This document shows positions 50,935 to 59,302 of a DNA stretch of 64,000 nucleotides, piece after piece; position 1 is the first letter of the stretch; every line of letters starts with the position of its first letter. The DNA lies in the NCBI GenBank assembly GCA_041392855.1, contig JAWKLD010000001.1:1846001-1910000 (forward strand), written 5' to 3'. The position numbers and the translations under genes are program-made. This DNA is from Flavipsychrobacter sp. Lineage in GTDB: Bacteria > Bacteroidota > Bacteroidia > Chitinophagales > Chitinophagaceae. Under the pieces are notes generated by a model. That model had not been told where the DNA came from. It ran no database searches and worked only from the letters and a program-made list of their open reading frames with translations.

Positions 50935-51426
50935 TTACCTAGCCCAGGTAAATTTTGTAGCTACTACGCTGTCTCCAAAGGCAAAAGAATACAATCCTGT
51001 GACGGTATTATTCTCTTTGTTAATAGTACCTGAGCCACTCTCAATTTTTTTAGTGGTATCAACCATAGTTTTTGCCAGTATATCAAACGCATAGTAAGAC
51101 TTACGAATACAATAGACCGTATCGGTATCAATACTATCCACTAAGCCAAAAATCAAAAAGGTATCCTTTAACGATGAAACTATGTTTAAATCGTACGTTT
51201 GTGTCAAGCTACCATTCACATCAGTGACTTTCCATTTACCATCAAACTTATCTGTCCACCATTTTTCACAATTATCTCCTTCATAACCAGACAAACAAGC
51301 ACATGTACCTTGAACACATACACCTTCGTTTTGACAAGAGACACCACCACAATTATCTCTTATACATGAGCTAAATATTATAGCCACCAATAAGAGGACG
51401 GCAAAAAGGGGAAATATTTTTTTCAT
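50935..51426 (-). CDS. lipoprotein with EGF-like module (copy 2)
   Basis: 163 aa from the ATG at 51426 (MKKIFPLFAVLLLVAIIFSS); the seven residues of the longer frame are not needed. Lipobox IFSSC, EGF-like module CGGVSCQNEGVCVQGTCACL with GYEGDNC, then a beta domain with DGKWKVTDVNG and IESGSGTINKENNTVTGLY, which matches ESGSGTVNN in copy 1. Shorter than copy 1 by about 45 residues. First gene of the two-gene unit. Confidence 0.8.
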   Translation of the reverse strand: MKKIFPLFAVLLLVAIIFSSCIRDNCGGVSCQNEGVCVQGTCACLSGYEGDNCEKWWTDKFDGKWKVTDVNGSLTQTYDLNIVSSLKDTFLIFGLVDSIDTDTVYCIRKSYYAFDILAKTMVDTTKKIESGSGTINKENNTVTGLYSFAFGDSVVATKFTWAR

Positions 51427-51591
51427 TGTGCACAAATATAAAGGCATATTACCACTTTACTTAAAAGAGCTTTATTTACTCTCTGCTCTTAAAAATGGGG
51501 TTAAAATAAACAGACTATTAGTATAATAACACTATTATATCAGCTTTTAATTTATATTACAACCAAGTTTAATAGCATAACCTAAGCTTAC

Positions 51592-53928
51592 ATGAGCATC
51601 ATTAGCAAATATCGCCCCCTATTTCTTCTATTGGTTGTTATTATATTTTGTACTAATAGTTTCGGACAAACCGTAAGTATCAACCAACCCTTTGTAGATA
51701 CGCTACAATGTAGAGGAGGGCAATTTAATGTTAGCTACACTGTGAATAGCTCCACGGGCAATTTTCAGAATAATAATATTTTCAAAATAATACTATCTGA
51801 CTTTAATGGCACTTTTTCTACCTACAGCCCTGTTATAGGTCAAGGCTATGGCAACGCTTCCAATACCGTTATTTGCACCATACCATCAGGCACACCTCCA
51901 GGCACGCAATATAGAATAAGAATTGTAGCAGATAGCCCTGCATATACCTCTCCTAACAACGGTGTAAATATTAGAGTTTCGTACTACCCTAATATTACCG
52001 GCGTTACTGTAAACAGCCCCGTATGTGTAGGCAACACACTTAACTTTGGCGTCACTACCACAACAGCCAATACCACTTTTGCTTGGGAAGGCCCATCTGG
52101 CTATACCAGCAATATCCAAAATGCAGTGCTCACCAATGCTAAATTGGCACATAATAATGTCTTTACAGCCAAGGTAACGGCGTATGGTTGCACCACAACT
52201 GATACAATAAGACCAATAATATCCCCACCTCCTGCAAAACCTGTAGCAACTACCAATAGCCCCGTTTGCGAACGTGGAGACCTTGGCTTTGCCTCGCATA
52301 GCACTACACCCAATGTATCTTATATATGGCACGACAGTTTGGGCAACCCTCTTAGTGGCTGGGACAACTTTTTAATAAAACATGCCAAACCTAGCAACTC
52401 GGGCATGTATATCGTTACTGCAAAAATTGGTACTTGCACCTCAAAAGACACTGTATATGGTTTTGTAAAACCGTCACCAGACACCCCGATACTTTCTTAC
52501 AACCCTCCACTATGTGCAGGAGACACACTATTACTTAAAAGCATTGTAGGACAGACTGGACTGATCTACAAATGGACCGGACCTGCAGGCTTTACCTCAT
52601 CTATTCCTAACCCAACCATACCTAATGTTCCTAAGTCCTACGAAGGAGAATACCAATTGGTTCTTGAAAGCAACGGATGTGAATCTTTGCCTACCAAACT
52701 AGATGTTGCTATTGGCGGGCAAATAAGCATATTAGAAGTAACGGGAGACACAACCCTTTGTCCGGGAGATACACTTGCACTTACCACCAGAGGTGGTGCA
52801 GGAGTATATCAATGGAAAGGCCCTAACGGATTTAATCTCTTTGGCGGAGCTATTTTTCGCCCCAACATAACGGCCAAGGATGGAGGGCAATATATTCTTA
52901 CACTATCACATAATGGCTGCACCTCGCCTCCGACTATAATAAATGTTGAAATACCAGACATTAAGAAACCCAACATCCAACACAACGGACCTGTATGCGA
53001 AAAGGACACTATCCAATTCAGCATTACAGAAACACCAGGAGCTACTTATGCATGGACTGGAGTTAATAACTTTAGCAGTACCGACCCTAACCCACGCATT
53101 ACTAATGCCCAAATGATACATGCAGGGGTATATGGTGTTACTACAACTTACAAATATTGCTCAGAAAACGGCGCTATTGACATAGAGGTCAAACCTCTGC
53201 CCATAATATCAGAAGTGAGTAGCAATGGCCCTGTATGTGAAGATGAATGGATACAACTATACAGCAAAACCAATATCAGCGGTGGCGAATATAGCTGGAC
53301 AGGACCAAACGGATTTACATCAACAAAACAAAGCCCAAATTTCAGACTCGATAATGAGCACGTTGGTGCATACATCTTATCTCTTACTAACAATGGATGT
53401 ATCTCTACACCTTCTAGCGTAACTATTGATATGACAGAAGGACCTATACTGCCAGCCCCGACCAACAACAGTTTAATAAACGAAGGTGAAGAGCTAAGGC
53501 TTTTTGCCGGAAATAGAAAAGCAGGAACAACCTTTTCGTGGACAGGCCCTGATGGATTTACTTCTACCGACGGAGACCCTGTTATAAAAGATGCTACAAT
53601 ACTTCATGCAGGCACCTACAGAGTCACTGCTTCTTACAACGGTTGCACCAAAACTGCTGAAACACAAGTACAAGTACGTAGCACTAGTAAAATATCCGTC
53701 AAACTATATCCTAGCCCTAACAATGGACTATTTACCATTAGCGGTATCATATCCGATAATAGCACCTATAAGTATACAATAGTGGACGTATTAGAACATG
53801 TGATCCAAAAAGGCACAATAACACCAACCAATAAAAAATTCAAACAGGAGATTGATGTCAGAGGCATACCTAGTGGTGTATACATGATACAAATAGGAAA
53901 GGACTCGTATAAATTTGTTGTACTCTAG
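51592..53928 (+). CDS. T9SS-secreted protein made of Ig-like repeats (type A sorting domain)
   Basis: 778 aa. Signal peptide (about 1-25), then eight or so Ig/PKD-like repeats of about 80 residues, each opening with SPVC or GPVCE, having a central WTGPxGFTS (for example YKWTGPAGFTSS, YSWTGPNGFTST) and ending near YxxxxxxNGC. The end is a type A T9SS C-terminal domain (VKLYPSPNNGLFTISG, IPSGVYMIQIG). A long extracellular stalk or adhesin is likely. DNA repeats in the WTGP region make the gene prone to recombination. Confidence 0.88.
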   Translation: MSIISKYRPLFLLLVVIIFCTNSFGQTVSINQPFVDTLQCRGGQFNVSYTVNSSTGNFQNNNIFKIILSDFNGTFSTYSPVIGQGYGNASNTVICTIPSGTPPGTQYRIRIVADSPAYTSPNNGVNIRVSYYPNITGVTVNSPVCVGNTLNFGVTTTTANTTFAWEGPSGYTSNIQNAVLTNAKLAHNNVFTAKVTAYGCTTTDTIRPIISPPPAKPVATTNSPVCERGDLGFASHSTTPNVSYIWHDSLGNPLSGWDNFLIKHAKPSNSGMYIVTAKIGTCTSKDTVYGFVKPSPDTPILSYNPPLCAGDTLLLKSIVGQTGLIYKWTGPAGFTSSIPNPTIPNVPKSYEGEYQLVLESNGCESLPTKLDVAIGGQISILEVTGDTTLCPGDTLALTTRGGAGVYQWKGPNGFNLFGGAIFRPNITAKDGGQYILTLSHNGCTSPPTIINVEIPDIKKPNIQHNGPVCEKDTIQFSITETPGATYAWTGVNNFSSTDPNPRITNAQMIHAGVYGVTTTYKYCSENGAIDIEVKPLPIISEVSSNGPVCEDEWIQLYSKTNISGGEYSWTGPNGFTSTKQSPNFRLDNEHVGAYILSLTNNGCISTPSSVTIDMTEGPILPAPTNNSLINEGEELRLFAGNRKAGTTFSWTGPDGFTSTDGDPVIKDATILHAGTYRVTASYNGCTKTAETQVQVRSTSKISVKLYPSPNNGLFTISGIISDNSTYKYTIVDVLEHVIQKGTITPTNKKFKQEIDVRGIPSGVYMIQIGKDSYKFVVL

Positions 53929-53954
53929 TACTTCAAATAACAACACTCCGCAAT

Positions 53955-54038
53955 CTTAATAGCTCGTTAACCAGTTCTAAACAACTCGTTAAGTAGTCGT
54001 CTTTTTTTGGAGACAGCCTACTACATGTTGCATCTTTG
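53955..54038 (+). promoter_or_regulatory. GTTAA-array promoter 7 (54138 micro-gene)
   Basis: CTTAAT 53955, GTTAAC 53966, GTTAAG 53988 (steps 11 and 22). The -7 box CATCTTTG ends at 54038, 50 bp from the proximal repeat; a TTG in the right place for the -33 element lies 21 bp before it. Confidence 0.85.
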
Positions 54039-54137
54039 TATCAACAAAACACAAAAAGCCGCAGGGCTTATTCAAAACAAAAACACAGAACTAAAGCTTA
54101 GCGATATGCAATAGTTCAAAAATAAAAAACACACAAC

Positions 54138-54320
54138 ATGTCTTACACATCATCTTATGTGCATACTGCACCATCTAAGCCGATAACAAAGGTTGTGACA
54201 AAAAGCAAGGAAGCTTATCAAGCTGCTCCTAAACAAAATTTCAATCAAAATACTGCTACTATTAAAATAGCCTTATTCATTGCAATACTTTCTTGTATCG
54301 TATTGGCGGTTAATTTATAG
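54138..54320 (+). CDS. 60-aa single-TM micropeptide
   Basis: A polar, Ser/Thr/Lys-rich N-terminal 38 residues and then one TM segment that ends the protein: IALFIAILSCIVLAVNL. The same ending (FVAIITCIVLAVNL) occurs in the 44-aa peptides at 55770 and 57595, whereas the N-terminal parts differ. Predicted inner-membrane peptide with the C-terminus at or just beyond the membrane face. Promoter of the GTTAA type, A/C-rich leader, and the conserved 3' tail support a real gene. Function unknown. Confidence 0.75.
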   Translation: MSYTSSYVHTAPSKPITKVVTKSKEAYQAAPKQNFNQNTATIKIALFIAILSCIVLAVNL

Positions 54321-54330
54321 CACACCATAC

Positions 54331-54438
54331 TGCCGACCTATTAAGATAGACCTTGTGCAAATGTGTAGATAGGTCGGCAACCAACTTAGTTCTCTCTTAT
54401 CCTCTATATGTAACAGAAGCCTCCAGTCTTGGAGGCTT
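54331..54438 (+). other. structured 3' tail: stem-loop, CU-rich linker, terminator (copy 1)
   Basis: TGCCGACCTAT (54331-54341) pairs with ATAGGTCGGCA (54369-54379). Then comes a block (54389-54438) almost identical to 55981-56030 and 57807-57858: TTCTCTCTTATCCTCTATAT, then the terminator AAGCCTCC-AGTCTT-GGAGGCTT. Identity of this 50-nt block exceeds that of the coding parts, which suggests an RNA function beyond termination. Confidence 0.7.
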
Positions 54439-54491
54439 ATTTGTTTGTATCATACCTTACGCTAAAAAAATCAATTTATTCTCGTTCGACT

Positions 54492-55466
54492 TTATAGCTT
54501 TTCAAATCGAGCATAGCTTATAGAACCATTCTTGCCTACAACTTGCACTATATAAACACCCACAACGCCTGGTGCCTGCATTTGATGTAAACCTTTTGCC
54601 ATATCTACTGAACTACTTACCACCTTTCCTTTAATATCGTATACATTAACAGATACTGCATCCTCTACTAGTTTTAACATATACGTAGAACCGCTCACTG
54701 GGTTGGGGTATAAAATAAAGGAGGCTTCCGTGCTAACACTATTTACTGACAATGGAAAAATCAAGTAGCAATGATCAACAATGGTAGTATCTAGGTTTGC
54801 CGTTTCATAGAATTTAAAACTGGCACTACCTTCATAACAAACTCCATGATACTTATCTTCCCAATAGTACATATATGGATAGTCATCGTAAGTATGTAGG
54901 AACCCGAAACTAGAACCTACTCCCCTTATCCAAAAATCTTTGTAGTAAGCACCATTAAAAAAGTGATAACGTTTCTCATATTTCCCATTTGACAATTTCA
55001 CACTATCAATATTCAATACAATATTGTCATACGGTTTCCACTTTACAGTATCTCCTACCTTCAAATCAAAATCATAAATAATGGTCTCGGCAAGAGGTGC
55101 CAAACTCATACTTTTATTTGTATCTACATCCAGATTTATAAAATACACTTTCTCACTATCTACCCTTATACCTCCCAGTAGCTTTTGATCGGTAGTGCTA
55201 TATCTTGTTATCGTTTCCACACCATGATCTGAGAACACTTTACCTTTTTTGTATTGCTTTATCAGCTTATAGATTTTCCCCTTTACTACAGAATCTCCAC
55301 TTACAAAATCATTATAAACAAGATTAGTATTTCTAGAAAATGCCTGACTAGATGTAGCATACCATGTCCAACTTGTGTTCGTTGAATAAAAATCTGCTAA
55401 TGGGGTTTGCGCTTTTGCAGTAATGCAGATGAGAACTGTTACTAATAATTGAATAAGGGTTTTCAT
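54492..55466 (-). CDS. T9SS-secreted protein of unknown function (type A sorting domain)
   Basis: 324 aa. Signal peptide MKTLIQLLVTVLICITAKAQ, an N-terminal beta-rich domain of about 220 residues (DFYSTNTSWTWYATSS, VGDTVKWKPYDN), and a T9SS type A C-terminal domain (FILYPNPVSGSTYMLKL, VYDIKGKVVSSS, APGVVGVYIVQVVGKNG). No catalytic motif seen. It is on the minus strand between micro-genes 1 and 2 and is not part of their transcription units. Confidence 0.8.
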   Translation of the reverse strand: MKTLIQLLVTVLICITAKAQTPLADFYSTNTSWTWYATSSQAFSRNTNLVYNDFVSGDSVVKGKIYKLIKQYKKGKVFSDHGVETITRYSTTDQKLLGGIRVDSEKVYFINLDVDTNKSMSLAPLAETIIYDFDLKVGDTVKWKPYDNIVLNIDSVKLSNGKYEKRYHFFNGAYYKDFWIRGVGSSFGFLHTYDDYPYMYYWEDKYHGVCYEGSASFKFYETANLDTTIVDHCYLIFPLSVNSVSTEASFILYPNPVSGSTYMLKLVEDAVSVNVYDIKGKVVSSSVDMAKGLHQMQAPGVVGVYIVQVVGKNGSISYARFEKL

Positions 55467-55567
55467 TGATATAGCGATTTAAAAACTTATAAGTAAGTTA
55501 CAATATCCACCGCTTATAACAAGTGCAGCAACATTACAATTACACTAATGTGACTTTATTCCTTTTT

Positions 55568-55673
55568 GTTAATAAGTGGCAAACCGTTAACAAACTTCCT
55601 GTTAACCAGTTCTAAACATAGCGTTAAGCAAACGTCATTCTTTGGAGTGAGGCTTGTTCTTGTTGCATCTTTG
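55568..55673 (+). promoter_or_regulatory. GTTAA-array promoter 8 (55770 micro-gene)
   Basis: GTTAAT 55568, GTTAAC 55586, GTTAAC 55601, GTTAAG 55623; the last two are 22 bp apart. The -7 box CATCTTTG ends at 55673, 50 bp from the proximal repeat. Confidence 0.85.
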
Positions 55674-55769
55674 TATCAACAAAACAAACAACAACGTCTC
55701 GGGCGTTTCAAAACAAAGAATAAAAAACACAAGCACAAAACAAAAACACACACAGTAAAAAACACAGTC

Positions 55770-55904
55770 ATGCAAAACACGATCACTCTTCAACAACAAG
55801 CAACTTTACACATCGGAAAAGCTATAGCTAAAAAAGATGCACTTAAAAAGAATGCGCTCTTTGTTGCTATCATTACTTGCATTGTTTTAGCAGTTAACCT
55901 TTAA
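55770..55904 (+). CDS. 44-aa single-TM micropeptide (copy A)
   Basis: Begins MQNTITLQQQATLHIGKAIA, has a basic middle (KKDALKKNA) and ends in a TM segment LFVAIITCIVLAVNL. The longer open frame upstream is promoter and leader and is rejected. The product is identical to that of 57595-57729, and the TM end is shared with the 54138 peptide. Positive residues before the helix predict N-in topology. Candidate roles are a membrane-active (toxin-like) peptide or a small subunit or regulator of a membrane complex; neither can be chosen from the sequence. Confidence 0.75.
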   Translation: MQNTITLQQQATLHIGKAIAKKDALKKNALFVAIITCIVLAVNL

Positions 55905-55980
55905 GTTTTTACTAAATGCCTGTATGCTACAGATAATAGTGTAGTAGAATATAGACAACAGCTACATGGCATCATAACAA

Positions 55981-56034
55981 GTTCTCTCTTATCCTCTATA
56001 TGTAACAGAAGCCTCCAGTCTTGGAGGCTTGTTT
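55981..56034 (+). other. structured 3' tail with terminator (copy 2)
   Basis: GTTCTCTCTTATCCTCTATA, then TGTAACAG and AAGCCTCC-AGTCTT-GGAGGCTT followed by GTTTGTTTTT. Upstream, ATGCC (55916) and GGCAT (55978) can close a loop analogous to the first stem of copy 1. Confidence 0.75.
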
Positions 56035-56038
56035 GTTT

Positions 56039-56641
56039 TTAGAAGTTAAACCCAATATGTAAGCCAGGCTCAAACAAAAAGTAGTTAGGGTATTTTTTCT
56101 CAACTTGCTCAAAGCTATTGGGGAGATTAGTATTTATAGGCCAGTGAGTAAATGCTATAGAAGGCTCAACAAACAACCTATTTTTAAATAACTCTAAATG
56201 ATAACCAACCCTTAGCGTAAGAAACAATTGAAACCCTGTTTGAATTTTATTACCTGTAGAGGTAAAATATTGTTGCACGAACGGTGTAGCATGAAACGTG
56301 CTATACAATCCCTTCCAAAAAAATCTTTGATAAGCCAAGCCTATGCCCATATCTCTTACATACCCGGGATACTTATCCTTAGTATCACCCAACACACCAC
56401 CATTGGGTGCATGATAACGCCAAGTAATAGCCTCAAGAATAATAGCGTCTTTAGGTGTTATCCTATATCCAAAATTTAATTGATAAAAATGTGGAGACTC
56501 CGTTGGCGCAAAATTGTACAACATGAATAAAGAGCTACTTATAAAACATTTTTTGGAAGTATCTCTATGAGATAAAGACTGACCGAAAAGCAGTGTTGAG
56601 CAGAAAAGGCATACAACAAGTAACACTAATTTTGACTTCAT
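56039..56641 (-). CDS. outer-membrane beta-barrel protein
   Basis: 200 aa. Signal peptide MKSKLVLLVVCLFCSTLLFG, then amphipathic strands with many aromatics (FYQLNFGYRITPKDAIILEA, FLTLRVGYHLELFKNRLFVE) and a terminal aromatic strand FLFEPGLHIGFNF as in small 8-stranded barrels. It follows the Crp/Fnr regulator on the same strand (72 bp), an arrangement seen for regulator-target pairs, so it may be its target. Confidence 0.75.
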   Translation of the reverse strand: MKSKLVLLVVCLFCSTLLFGQSLSHRDTSKKCFISSSLFMLYNFAPTESPHFYQLNFGYRITPKDAIILEAITWRYHAPNGGVLGDTKDKYPGYVRDMGIGLAYQRFFWKGLYSTFHATPFVQQYFTSTGNKIQTGFQLFLTLRVGYHLELFKNRLFVEPSIAFTHWPINTNLPNSFEQVEKKYPNYFLFEPGLHIGFNF

Positions 56642-56713
56642 AATATTGACTTTAATTTATTCGCACAATATTATGTCGTCGCTCTTAGAGCTTCATTGAC
56701 TTTGGGTAAGAAA

Positions 56714-57292
56714 TCACTTCAACCTCAAAATTTTTCTTTTTCTTATACGACTTAGTGACTCGGGCGTAACGCCTAAATAGCTGGCAATTTGATATTGGGG
56801 CACTTTACTAAATAGCTCTGGTCTCTTTTGCATCAATTCCGTATATCTTTCCTCAGGTGTAGAATTAATATATTGAGCAAAAGAAGCCTGACTTTTAGCT
56901 AGCTCTTTTTCTGATAATTTTCTACAGAGTGTTTCAAACTTAGGAAACTTATCGAATACGATCTGCTCCATTTCCTGAGTCCATATAAGTGCCGTCGTAT
57001 CTTGCTCGCAAGAAAGATAATAAGTAGAGGGTTCATTATTGATAAGGCTTTCGGGACTAACCGACTCTTCCTCAATATAAAAGGCTGTTGTTTTTTCATC
57101 TCCATCCTGCATATAGTATTGCCTTATACACCCCGACAATACCGTATAAGACTCTTTAGCAAACTCCCCTTCCTTCAGTAGTACAGCACCTTTCTTATAG
57201 CTTTTAAAAATGCTTAAGTCTATGAGTAACTCTTTCTCCTCTTCTGAAAGTACTATGTGTTTCGCCAGAAATTTAAAACGAGGATCTTCCAT
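56714..57292 (-). CDS. Crp/Fnr-family transcriptional regulator
   Basis: 192 aa. N-terminal cyclic-nucleotide-binding-like barrel (about 15-125: SYKKGAVLLKEGEFAKESYT, LSGCIRQYYM) and a C-terminal HTH (QIASYLGVTPESLSRIRKRK). The phosphate-binding cassette RxA motif of true Crp is not obvious, so cAMP binding is doubtful; the same is true of many Bacteroidota members. It is upstream of an outer-membrane protein gene on the same strand. Confidence 0.88.
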   Translation of the reverse strand: MEDPRFKFLAKHIVLSEEEKELLIDLSIFKSYKKGAVLLKEGEFAKESYTVLSGCIRQYYMQDGDEKTTAFYIEEESVSPESLINNEPSTYYLSCEQDTTALIWTQEMEQIVFDKFPKFETLCRKLSEKELAKSQASFAQYINSTPEERYTELMQKRPELFSKVPQYQIASYLGVTPESLSRIRKRKILRLK

Positions 57293-57392
57293 CTATTGCT
57301 ATTCTTATACTATTATGTGCAATTTACTAATTACAATAAAGGTATTTCATATTGTGTACTAGCAGGTGCTCATTTTTATCTCTACCCCTTTT

Positions 57393-57498
57393 GTTAATAG
57401 GTGGCAAATCGTTAACAAACTTCCTGTTAACCAGTTCTAAACATAGCGTTAAGCAAACATGATTCTTTGGAGCTTGGCTTGTTCTTGTTGCATCTTTG
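57393..57498 (+). promoter_or_regulatory. GTTAA-array promoter 9 (57595 micro-gene)
   Basis: GTTAAT 57393, GTTAAC 57411, GTTAAC 57426, GTTAAG 57448; the last pair is 22 bp apart. The -7 box CATCTTTG ends at 57498, 50 bp from the proximal repeat. Confidence 0.85.
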
Positions 57499-57594
57499 TG
57501 TCAACAAAACAAACAACAGCGTCTCGGGCGTTTCAAAACAAAAAATAAAACACACACAAACACAAAACAAACACACACAGTAAAAAACACAGTC

Positions 57595-57729
57595 ATGCAA
57601 AACACGATCACTCTTCAACAACAAGCAACTTTACACATCGGAAAAGCTATAGCTAAAAAAGATGCACTTAAAAAGAATGCACTCTTTGTTGCTATCATTA
57701 CTTGCATTGTTTTAGCAGTTAACCTTTAA
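57595..57729 (+). CDS. 44-aa single-TM micropeptide (copy B)
   Basis: Same amino-acid sequence as the 55770 peptide (MQNTITLQQQ ... CIVLAVNL) with a near-identical ORF. Preservation of the ORF with intact promoter and tail in both copies argues that the peptide is under selection or that the duplication is very recent. Single C-terminal TM helix, basic flank, no signal peptidase site. Confidence 0.75.
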   Translation: MQNTITLQQQATLHIGKAIAKKDALKKNALFVAIITCIVLAVNL

Positions 57730-57806
57730 GTTTTTTACTAAATGCCTGTATGCTACAGATAATAGTGTATTAGAATATAGACAGCAGCAACATGGCATCA
57801 TAACAA

Positions 57807-57862
57807 GTTCTCTCTTATCCTCTATATGTAACAATAAAGCCTCCAGTCTTGGAGGCTTTTTA
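57807..57862 (+). other. structured 3' tail with terminator (copy 3)
   Basis: Same CU-rich block TTCTCTCTTATCCTCTATAT and terminator AAGCCTCC-AGTCTT-GGAGGCTT, here with ACAATA in place of ACAG before the stem, and a T-run after it. Confidence 0.75.
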
Positions 57863-57883
57863 TATGTCAATTGTGCTACTTGT

Positions 57884-59278
57884 TTACATTTGTTTCAATT
57901 CGCTTACTAGGTCCTGTAGTACCTTCTTGGCATCACCAAAAAGCATAGACGTCTTAGGGCGGAAGAAAAGGTCGTTCTCAATACCTGCATAACCAGGCTT
58001 CATACTACGCTTGTTCACGATCACGTGTTCTGCCTTCTCCACTTCTAGTATAGGCATGCCATATATAGGACTGCTTGGGTCATCTTTAGCAGCCGGGTTC
58101 ACCACGTCGTTCGCCCCTATTATCATAACTACATCGGTGGTACTCATACCGTCATTAGCATCTTCCATTTCCAGTAACTTCTCATAAGGCACATCTGCTT
58201 CTGCCAACAATACATTCATATGCCCCGGCATACGACCAGCCACAGGATGTATACCATATACTACCTCTACATCTTTTTCTGCCAATACTTTTTCCAACTC
58301 GTGACAAGTATGCTGTGCTTGTGCTACTGCCAAACCATAACCTGGAATAATAAGCACCTTCTGTGCATAAGCCATTAATACAGCTGTATCGTTAAGAGAT
58401 ATTTCTTTATACGAACCTTGCTCTTTATCACCTGCTGCACCACCACCTGTAGCACCACCACCAAAGGAGCCGATCAGCACATTCTTCAACGAGCGGTTCA
58501 TGGCATTACACATAAGTATAGTAAGTATAGTACCGGCACTACCTACAAGAATACCGCCTGTAAGCATCACAGGATTGTCGTACAAGAAACCACCAAAAGC
58601 TGCAGCAACACCTGTAAAAGAGTTAAGCAAGGAAATAACTACTGGCATATCAGCACCACCTATAGGCATTACAAACAGTACACCGTATAACGCAGCAAGC
58701 GCTAGTATGCCATAAAACATCATGGATGAAGTAGTAAACCCACCTATTACCATTACAGAAAGTGCTATTAAACCGGCAAACAGAATAAAGTTTATTGCTT
58801 GACCAGCAGGTATAGCTTTGTCTTTTATTTTACCTGCCAGCTTTCCCCAAGCTATCATACTACCTGTGAAAGACACTGTACCTATTATCATACCAAGTAC
58901 AATAATGGTCATCATACCCACACCGGCATTAGGATTGTGATGATGCTCTACTATAGAGATAAGCATGGCGCAAGCACCACCCATACCGTTAAACAGGCTC
59001 ACCATTTCGGGCATGGCGGTCATCTGCACGCGCTTAGCCATTAGCGTACCTACTACAGTACCTATTACAAGCGCACTAAATATCCATCCATAATTACCTA
59101 GAGGCTCGCCTCCCTCTCCCCTATACAAAAATATAGTAGCAAGGATAGCAATTGTCATACCCAATGCAGCAGTCATATTACCCTTGCGGGCAGTATCAGG
59201 ATGAGAGAGCATCTTTAGCCCGATGATGAATGTTACAGAACCAATGAGGTAACTAAGCGGTAGTATTATGTTAACCAT
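57884..59278 (-). CDS. pntB: NAD(P) transhydrogenase subunit beta
   Basis: 464 aa. Nine or so TM helices (about 1-260) form domain II, then the NADP-binding domain III with the motif VLIIPGYGLAVAQAQH and ending near GDAKKVLQDLVSEL. It pairs with the alpha subunits to drive hydride transfer from NADH to NADP+ with proton flow. Third gene of the pntAA-pntAB-pntB operon; 24 bp from pntAB. Confidence 0.95.
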   Translation of the reverse strand: MVNIILPLSYLIGSVTFIIGLKMLSHPDTARKGNMTAALGMTIAILATIFLYRGEGGEPLGNYGWIFSALVIGTVVGTLMAKRVQMTAMPEMVSLFNGMGGACAMLISIVEHHHNPNAGVGMMTIIVLGMIIGTVSFTGSMIAWGKLAGKIKDKAIPAGQAINFILFAGLIALSVMVIGGFTTSSMMFYGILALAALYGVLFVMPIGGADMPVVISLLNSFTGVAAAFGGFLYDNPVMLTGGILVGSAGTILTILMCNAMNRSLKNVLIGSFGGGATGGGAAGDKEQGSYKEISLNDTAVLMAYAQKVLIIPGYGLAVAQAQHTCHELEKVLAEKDVEVVYGIHPVAGRMPGHMNVLLAEADVPYEKLLEMEDANDGMSTTDVVMIIGANDVVNPAAKDDPSSPIYGMPILEVEKAEHVIVNKRSMKPGYAGIENDLFFRPKTSMLFGDAKKVLQDLVSELKQM

Positions 59279-59302
59279 AGATCGAATAATTCAAGGGGTG
59301 AG

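Larger units (their letters stand above)
55561..56036 (+). repeat. direct-repeat module A: promoter, micro-gene and 3' tail
   Basis: About 475 bp from the GTTAA array to the terminator are almost the same as 57386-57862. Similarity covers promoter, leader, ORF and tail without a break, so the unit was duplicated whole. No transposase or target-site duplication is seen. Confidence 0.85.
57386..57862 (+). repeat. direct-repeat module B: promoter, micro-gene and 3' tail
   Basis: Second copy of the module at 55561-56036, same orientation, 1.35 kb downstream. Differences are scattered substitutions and small indels in the leader and tail; the coding part differs by a silent change. The 57293-57594 gap is fully explained by this promoter and leader. 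Confidence 0.85.

Noticed and set aside
55566..55769. Longer frame (112 aa) of the 55770 micro-gene
   Set aside because: The extension covers the array, the -7 box and the A/C-rich leader; the 44-aa ORF is the part identical between the two copies.
57427..57624. Minus-strand ORF over array promoter 9
   Set aside because: Its Cys/Phe-rich product arises from the A/C-rich leader read backwards; it overlaps the promoter and the micro-gene.
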